A stretch of 64,000 nt of DNA, taken from contig CP099853.1 in NCBI GenBank assembly GCA_030062745.1, positions 4,315,634-4,379,633 of the forward strand. Direction: 5' to 3'. Positions 58,050-64,000 of the stretch are shown here, one piece after another (within the stretch, counting starts at the first letter, position 1; every line of letters begins with the position of its first letter). Position numbers and translations under genes: made by a program. The DNA is from Capitulum mitella. Taxonomy: Eukaryota; Arthropoda; Thecostraca; Pollicipedomorpha; Pollicipedidae. The notes beneath the pieces were generated by a model, which worked only from the letters and a program-made list of their open reading frames with translations, had not been told where the DNA came from and made no database searches.

Positions 58050-58985
58050 CTCACACTCCCCTGTCGAGTCCCTGCCAGGCTCTCACACCGTCCTGTCGAG
58101 CCGCTGAAAGGCTCTCACACCGTCCTGTCGAGCCGCCGCCAGGCTCTCACACCGTCCTGTCGAGTCGCTGCCAGGCTCTCAACCGTCCTGTCGAGTAGCT
58201 GCCGGGCTCCCACACCGTCCTGTCGAGTCCCTGCCAGGCTCTCACACCGTCCTGTCGAGCCGCTGCCAGGCTCTCACACCGTCCTGTCGAGCCGCTGCCA
58301 GGCTCTCACACCGTCCTGTCGAGCCGCTGCCAGGCTCTCACACCGTCCTGTCGAGCCGCCGCCAGGCTCTCACACCGTCCTGTCGAGCCGCTGCCAGGCT
58401 CTCACACCGTCCTGCCGAGCCGCCGCCAGGCTCTCACACCGTCCTGTCAAGCCGCCGGCAGGCTCTCACACCGTCCTGTCGAGCCGCCGCCAGGCTCTCA
58501 CACCGTCCTGTCGAGCCGCCGCCAGGCTATCACAGTCGCTGCCATGCTCCTGATGCTCTCAAAGTCTCTCACACTGCCATATCCAGTCGCTGCCAGGCTC
58601 CCACACCGCCCTGTCGAGTCGCTGCCAGGCTCTCACACCGTCCTGTCGAGCCGCTGCCAGGCTCTCACACCGTCCTGTCGAGCCGCTGCCAGGCTCTCAC
58701 ACCGTCCTGTCGAGCCGCCGCCAGGCTCTCACACCGTCCTGTCGAGCCGCTGCCAGGCTCTCACACCGTCCTGTCGAGTCGCCGCCAGGCTCTCACACCG
58801 TCCTGTCAAGCCGCCGCCAGGCTCTCACACCGTCCTGTCGAGCCGCCGCCAGGCTCTCACACCGTCCTGTCGAGCCGCCGCCAGGCTATCACAGTCGCTG
58901 CCATGCTCCTGATGCTCTCAAAGTCTCTCACACTGCCATATCCAGTCGCTGCCGGCTCCCACACCGCCACGCCAAGCGGCTGCCA
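58050..58985. repeat. 32-bp minisatellite, about 27 units, with a higher-order duplication
   Basis: Units start GAGCCGCYGCCAGGCTCTCA and end CACCGTCCTGTC (32 bp). The array is interrupted twice by the same non-unit block (GCTATCACAGTCGCTGCCAT and onwards to CCATATCCAGTCGCTGCC) at about 58525-58595 and 58884-58954. The two interruptions are 359 bp apart, so a block of array plus interruption was duplicated as a whole. Confidence 0.96.
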
Positions 58986-59181
58986 GCTCTGGCGGCTCGA
59001 CCTTTCTGGCGTGATTCATCAATCAGCCGGCACGTGCGCTTTGACCGGCGTCCGTCGTCAGGCTCCGGGCCGGCCACGCCCGAGTACAACAGCCGTACAA
59101 CGGCGCTATATTTAACGGCCCGGCCTGAAGGGTGCCGGGCTCGCAGTCGATCGCTTCATACGCCAGCCTGGCGTGACGGCG

Positions 59182-59373
59182 TCACTCCAGCTCGGCTGCC
59201 ACGTCTTGCAGGAGCTTGAGGCAGTGGCGGCGCCACGGGAGAGGGGCAGGGGGCAGCGGGGGTAACTGCTCATCGTAGCCCGGGAAATGCTCAGCATAAT
59301 CCCCGTGGCGACGGATGGGAAGACCTCGAAAGTGCTGTTGGCCCCTGCTGTCCTGACTTTGTGACGCCGCCAT
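59182..59373 (-). other. Short open frame of unknown standing
   Basis: From an internal ATG at 59373 a 63-residue frame runs MAASQSQDSRGQQHFRGLPI through a Pro-rich part (PLPPAPLPW) to RRHCLKLLQDVAAELE and a stop. The codon choice looks coding-like and a CpG-rich patch lies upstream (59560-59830), but no family is recognised and the ATG context is only fair. It could be chance. Confidence 0.15.
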
Positions 59374-60489
59374 TGGTATGCGGTAATTCAATGCACGGTC
59401 CCTAACGACAACGGGACGGCTGTACAGCGCCGCAGAACACAAGATGCCGCATCGGCAGCCTCGCTGTTACCATGCTGTCTGTCGCTATTGTCTCGCTGCT
59501 GTCGATGCTGTCACGAATGCCGCCACATTCCACTCGCTGAGAGCTTCAGGAAGCGTCGCCGGCACTGGCCAAATTCCGTGCAGCACCGCTGTTGCTAACG
59601 CCATGATTCGTGAGACCTTCATCTCCCATACACTTCCACCTGGCCGGCCCTGCATTCCGCCGGTGGGCGCTGGGTCCGAGATCCGCCTCCCTTCCGGGGG
59701 CGCCGGCGGCGGCGGCCGAGTGCAGAGGGCACGGCCGGCGACGGGGCTCGGCCGCCAACTTCCGCGGCGGAGATCGGACAATGGCGGCCCAGTTAGGGTC
59801 CGTGTCAGCGCGCGCCAGTCAGGGCAGGAGGACGACAGCCCGGGCGGCATTTGTTCAGCGACACCAGGCGTCAGTGAGGGCAGAAGACTGAGTGTCCGGC
59901 TGGTATGTGTCCGGTGACAACAGGTGTCAGTCGGCGGAGACACGACTCTCACTACATCGCGGGCGGACTCTCGCGAAGCAACTTCGACGTCGAACACACG
60001 AGAGACGCCGGGGGGCGTGACTGAAGGTCGCCGAACAAATCCCGCCTATCACACAGCGTGCGTCGTTATATCGTCATTATCATCACTTCCCAGTGTTTCA
60101 ATTCCGTAAACAAACCATAGCCGCTGGTGTCACTGGCTTCGCGTCCAAATTCTGACGGTTCCCTCTCCCGCCTCTTCCCCACCACCACCCCAGCCCACCA
60201 CACCGCCCAATCCAGGCTGCGTTTGGCGCCGTCACGTGCCGACGCGTGCCGATGTCGGCTGAAGCCCAGTGGCCGGCCGGACGGAGGGACGGACGGTCCC
60301 TCCGTCCTGGCGCCGGCCACCATTTCGAACCGACATCACCCGGCTCCCGACCGCGACAGACCCGTGCTCTGTTGCGCTCCGGCCGTGCTCGGAGCACTCG
60401 GAGCACGCCGAGCGCCGCCGGCCGGCCACGCCCACTGACCGCTCGCTGAGGGTTCTCCAGCACGCACTGCGCATCCGCTGGATCCCGAT

Positions 60490-60720
60490 GGAACGCAGGG
60501 TATCCCCGTCTTGTACCAACCCCTTCGCTGACCTGGGCGAGCCGGTGGGTCGGCTCGGCAGCGTCGTGTCCCAACAGAGCTACGAAGGTCAGGGCCTCAG
60601 TCATGAGCCCCAGCGGGACGCCGCCTGCCGCATGGATTGGTACGGCGAGGGTGAAAACCGGCGCCACCGGCTGGATTCGAACCCCGCCCTTCAGCGTGGT
60701 GCACACAGTCCAGCGCCGGA
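60490..60720 (-). mobile_element. Possible SINE fragment
   Basis: On the minus strand a B-box-like GGGGTTCGAATCC near 60680 is followed by GCCGGTGGCGCCGGTTTTCA and downstream body sequence. The 14-mer GTTCGAATCCAGCC is shared with the B-box-like site near 29968 on the plus strand. No convincing A-box or tail was found. Confidence 0.3.
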
Positions 60721-61125
60721 CGCGCCATGTCCACGCCAGCATGCACGGACCACGTGCACTCTGACCGGCTCGGCAGTATCTGCAGCAGACTGTATGCTCT
60801 GGATACATGCTGTCACCGTAACGGCATGCGCCAATGCGATGTTCGGCGAATTCTGCTGCGCTCATCAGCTGACCAGTTCAGCAGCGCCATCGGCGACACG
60901 TTGTCAAGCCTGCCTCGAGACGGGGCCCGTGCACCAACGACGACGCACGCTGCAAACGCCGGGCCGCCGGCGCCGTTTTTGGGCGGAACGATCGGACCCG
61001 GAGTTGGACAGCCTTGAAGACGGCGGACCCGTTCAAAGCCGGCACGTGAGCCAGGAATTAGCCGCCAAATATGACGGTGCCAGCCTATTTCAGTGCACAC
61101 TGCGGCAGCTGGTTGCAGATGGGGG

Positions 61126-61156
61126 GTTCTCACCGTACCAAAAGTACGGTGAGAAC
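61126..61156. repeat. Perfect 13-bp hairpin
   Basis: GTTCTCACCGTAC (61126-61138) and GTACGGTGAGAAC (61144-61156) pair across a CAAAA loop. No T-run follows on the plus strand. Confidence 0.95.
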
Positions 61157-61859
61157 TGTTCTACTCAGGACGCCCTGGGGCTCCGGGAGCAAGGGAAAGA
61201 CCTCTCATCACTGTGCATATTACCACAAACGTTCAACTGAACACAATACCAGATATCAACTTCGCTTTCAATGCGTCAGTGCAAGCACACAGACGAGTAA
61301 CCAAATATTATTAAGAACCGATTCGGAACGGGTTCTGTGTATCTACAACAGACATCATACACCACGCTGTTATGCAACCAGTCACGGATTCTGCCAGCTT
61401 TCCTTGCTATGCTTGAACCAAACACGTCCGACCATAGGCTCTTTCAAGGAAATGCCTTTCACTTCTGCCGGTAACGTGACGTGACTGCGGGTAAAGTAAC
61501 GCGGCTGAAGGCAACGTGACGCGAGTGCCGGTGGTGCAACGCCACACACAACGATGATTTAGCGTTTGAAAACGTACGCTTTTCACACGACGGCTAATCG
61601 CGTTGATCTCGCTGCAAACCGGGCTCCGCGCTCCATTGCAAGAGCCTGACGCGCCCCGCCGGAGAAGCAAAACAAACTCCCGGCCCGGCGGCCGCAGAAA
61701 GGCTCGTCTCTCATCGGCCATTGTCCGCCGCGGACAGCTCAATCACCCGGGCACAGGAGAGCGCACGGGAGAGTGCACGGAGCGGCGCGCCAAGGCCGCC
61801 CACAGCCGTACACAGCCGTGCAACGGCCGGCGTGTGCACAGGCAGGGGCGGCCGGCCGG

Positions 61860-62090
61860 CGGGTACAGGACACAGAGTAAGGCGGGTACAGGACACGGAA
61901 TACGGCGGATACCGGACACGGGGTGCGGCGGATACAGGAAAAGGGGTACGGCGGGTAGAGGACGCGGGGTACGGCGGACGCAGGGCACGGGGTACGGCGG
62001 TTACAGGAAAAGGGGTACGGCGGGTACAGGGCACGGGATACGGCGGGTACGGGACACGGGGTAAGGCGGGTACAGGACAGGGGTACGGCC
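61860..62090. repeat. 23-bp minisatellite, about ten units
   Basis: Units read CGGCGGGTACAGGACACGG plus GGTA (23 bp), with variants GGATACAGGAAAAGG and GGGTACAGGGCACGG. Both strands are open across it in more than one frame; the frames are incidental. Confidence 0.93.
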
Positions 62091-63589
62091 TGTGACAACG
62101 CTTTGTCGGTGCCCCGCCTTGTTGAGCGTACACGGTTATCAACGCAGGTTCAATGTCGTCGGTGCGACTGCAGCAATCCATTCGCGCTGAAAGGGCACAT
62201 CCTAACCAAACAGACGTTTACGCGGACTCATGCTTCTAGCCTCCACAACCCTGATTATCCCGTCAACCGTGCCGCACAGCGAGCTGATTATCTCGCTAAA
62301 TAAACACTCGAGCGTTCCGACTGCAACGTCAACGGCACTGCCTGAAGAACCCCAGCGTCGCCGCGTCCTCGGCTGGCGAGCTAACTCGGCAGCGGACAGA
62401 CCGCAACACCACTGCGCCGCCGGTCTAATTCACCAACACCAGACCCCCCAGGGCGCCGCCGGCCGGCGGTCTAATCCAGCTGGAGCAGGACTCGGCGGCG
62501 CTGCGCTCCCGCGGGAATCAGCGCGTCCACGAGGCGAACTCATTTTCCCGTCCACGACGAGACGAAATAATCGCCGAGTGCCACAGCGAGATCAGAGGGC
62601 GTGGGACGGTTCCTCCGCCTGCGTTGACGACAAATTAATGGAGGCACGCGGACCAAATACTTATCATATCGCCCTGATGACCAGAGACGCCTTGTGTAAC
62701 GTGGAGACCACATGACACTGTTAATCAAGGACCTGTTAACGCTCCCATTACGACGATTTATCGACTCCAACACGACGCTTTTTTGCAACCCTGCACAATC
62801 CGAGAACCTGCTCCCCTGCCCGTAAACCGCAACCCTGCCTGTCTCCGCGCCGTCGGACTGGCCCGTTTCTGTTCCCGACGCAGCTGCAGCTCGAGCAAGC
62901 CCCCGCCTCTGGCCGGCGGGCCGGGCAGCCCGGAATTCGCGCCGCCGCCGCCGGGCCGGCTGGCTCGGCGCCAGCCAACCGGGGGCCGCCGCCGCGCCGT
63001 CAGCTGTTGGCACCGCCGCCGCGCCGAGGGCCCGTTACCTTCCGGTCACCCTCCCGGGGTCGCGCCGGCGGCACTCGGCCACTCGGGCACTCGAACAACG
63101 GCACTCACCTGAAACGGAAGGACAGTGGCGTCAGAGCGGATTATATGCACCGATAGCAATTCACAACAAACAGTTATTAATATAACACCGATGACAATGA
63201 TGCCAATGTTGTTCGTATAAGAACAAAGGAAAAATAAAAAAAAAACAATTAGCGGTATTAATGCAATGAACAAACTACAGCACACTACACACATAACGCA
63301 CAAACATACCTGGTCACACTAGTGGAGTCAAAACAATGGATCATGATTTGAAAAACGCCTTCAGACATCTGCGATTGTCTTAAATGTATTTTTGCGAGAT
63401 AAAAAACGACCCAGACCGTCCTCTATCGGGACCACACTCGTTGACGAGCGGTCGGAACACGTCGTTTGAAGAAAAAAACGTGCCCAGTGGTTTCAGCAAC
63501 TTTTCCCACAGCTCTGGAGGTCATCAGCTTCGACAGAAGTCAACTCGCTCTGGACCAACCAAACGAAGCCCTGCTGGAACTGCCCCTGA
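62091..63589. other. Non-coding stretch with a CpG-rich patch
   Basis: CpG-rich sequence lies at about 62860-63080. On the minus strand CTTCCGTTTCAG/GTGAGTGCC near 63100 fits an acceptor and a donor at the same point; no exon could be assigned. An A+T-rich part (63130-63300) follows. Confidence 0.5.
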
Positions 63590-63656
63590 TGTAGCGTACT
63601 GTACGGTACTGTCGGTTATTGTAGGGTATTGCAGGGAATTGTAGGGTACTGTAGGG
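63590..63656. repeat. Short GGTAYTGTAGG repeat
   Basis: GGTACTGTCGG, TTATTGTAGG, GTATTGCAGG, GAATTGTAGG and GTACTGTAGG follow one another at about 10-11 bp. Confidence 0.85.
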
Positions 63657-64000
63657 CAGAAGCAACGGAGCCGGCATCGGTGATGGCTGGTGGGACGACA
63701 CGGTCGTGGTCCGGATATACCGTGCGCAGCCCTTCCAGGGCTGGAGCAGCTAGTTAGTAGAATTCGGGAGGTTCTCCGCCGAGACCAGGATGTGTGACGT
63801 GAAAATCTGTCGCCAGAATCGGCGACCAGGGTTACCAGATCAAATTCAAAGCCCCGTATATTTCACTTTCCGGCGCTCCACGGCGGGACTCACAGCAAGT
63901 GGGTGTTCAGTTTCATCGCTGGAAAACTTAGTATGAGAGGTGTGGCACTGGCGACACGCAACAACTGCTCTGACACACCAGCACATGACGGATCTTCCTT
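63657..64000. other. Non-coding end of the window
   Basis: Nothing recognised. Confidence 0.6.

Larger units (their letters stand above)
58986..61859. other. Non-coding or unresolved stretch
   Basis: It holds a CpG-rich patch (59560-59830), a short coding-like frame (59182-59373, minus), a SINE-like segment (about 60490-60720, minus) and a hairpin (61126-61156). Long frames on both strands at 60098-61240 overlap the SINE-like segment and were not accepted. Confidence 0.5.

Noticed and set aside
49069-58985. Arrays of 32-bp repeats as CRISPR
   Set aside because: Units are directly adjacent without unique spacers, and the gene content is animal.
60098-61240. Overlapping frames of 255 codons (minus) and 323 codons (plus)
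   Set aside because: They overlap each other on opposite strands in G+C-rich DNA, include a SINE-like segment with a B-box, and show no recognisable domain.

Overview
The window is animal nuclear DNA, rich in G+C over most of its length, with one gene that can be recognised beyond doubt. Four consecutive exons on the minus strand (13372 down to 1682) encode about 195 residues of the catalytic subunit of calcineurin (protein phosphatase 2B, calcineurin A). Reading frame, intron phase and GT/AG splice sites agree at every internal junction. From memory of the family, the residues are closer to arthropod calcineurin A than to vertebrate forms: VFDPRSGKP where vertebrates have VFDNDGKP, and an [20 protein letters not shown]-type stretch. 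I infer an arthropod. The G+C richness, multi-kilobase introns and many minisatellites would fit a crustacean such as a barnacle, but that is only a guess.

Layout. 1-13372: calcineurin A exons separated by introns of about 2.5, 4.9 and 3.7 kb that are filled with degenerate tandem repeats. The last exons lie beyond position 1, and the first coding exon was not recognised. 13373-64000: no secure coding exon on either strand. This 50 kb is either a very long 5' intron of the same gene or intergenic DNA. It holds (a) at least ten G+C-rich minisatellites with units of 17 to about 61 bp; (b) TTAA-flanked elements about 1.1-1.2 kb long that look like non-autonomous piggyBac-type DNA transposons: two copies of one family (21667-22843 and 39888-41101), a second family (36958-38055) and a probable diverged relative (about 28545-29772); (c) a dispersed repeat of about 280 bp present twice (14284-14574 and 42579-42846), the second copy splitting a minisatellite; (d) a tRNA-Lys-derived SINE with a simple-repeat tail (57340-57638, minus) and weaker SINE-like pieces; (e) islands of CpG-rich DNA, some with promoter-like motif clusters.

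What stands out. Three exact matches to the RFX X-box consensus occur about 17 kb apart. The TTAA elements are loaded with AGGTCA nuclear-receptor half-sites, including a perfect DR1 and NR5A/FTZ-F1-type extended sites, and the related segment near 28.9 kb has an ecdysone-response-like inverted repeat. A calcineurin intron carries an array with about 26 copies of CAGGTGAGG-type sequence, which is at once a strong 5' splice-site consensus and a Snail/ZEB-type E-box. A pair of overlapping perfect hairpins lies at 28684-28749. I found no evidence of a previously undescribed multi-gene system. The novelty here is in repeats and cis-elements. The very long open frames in this window are by-products of stop-free tandem repeats.
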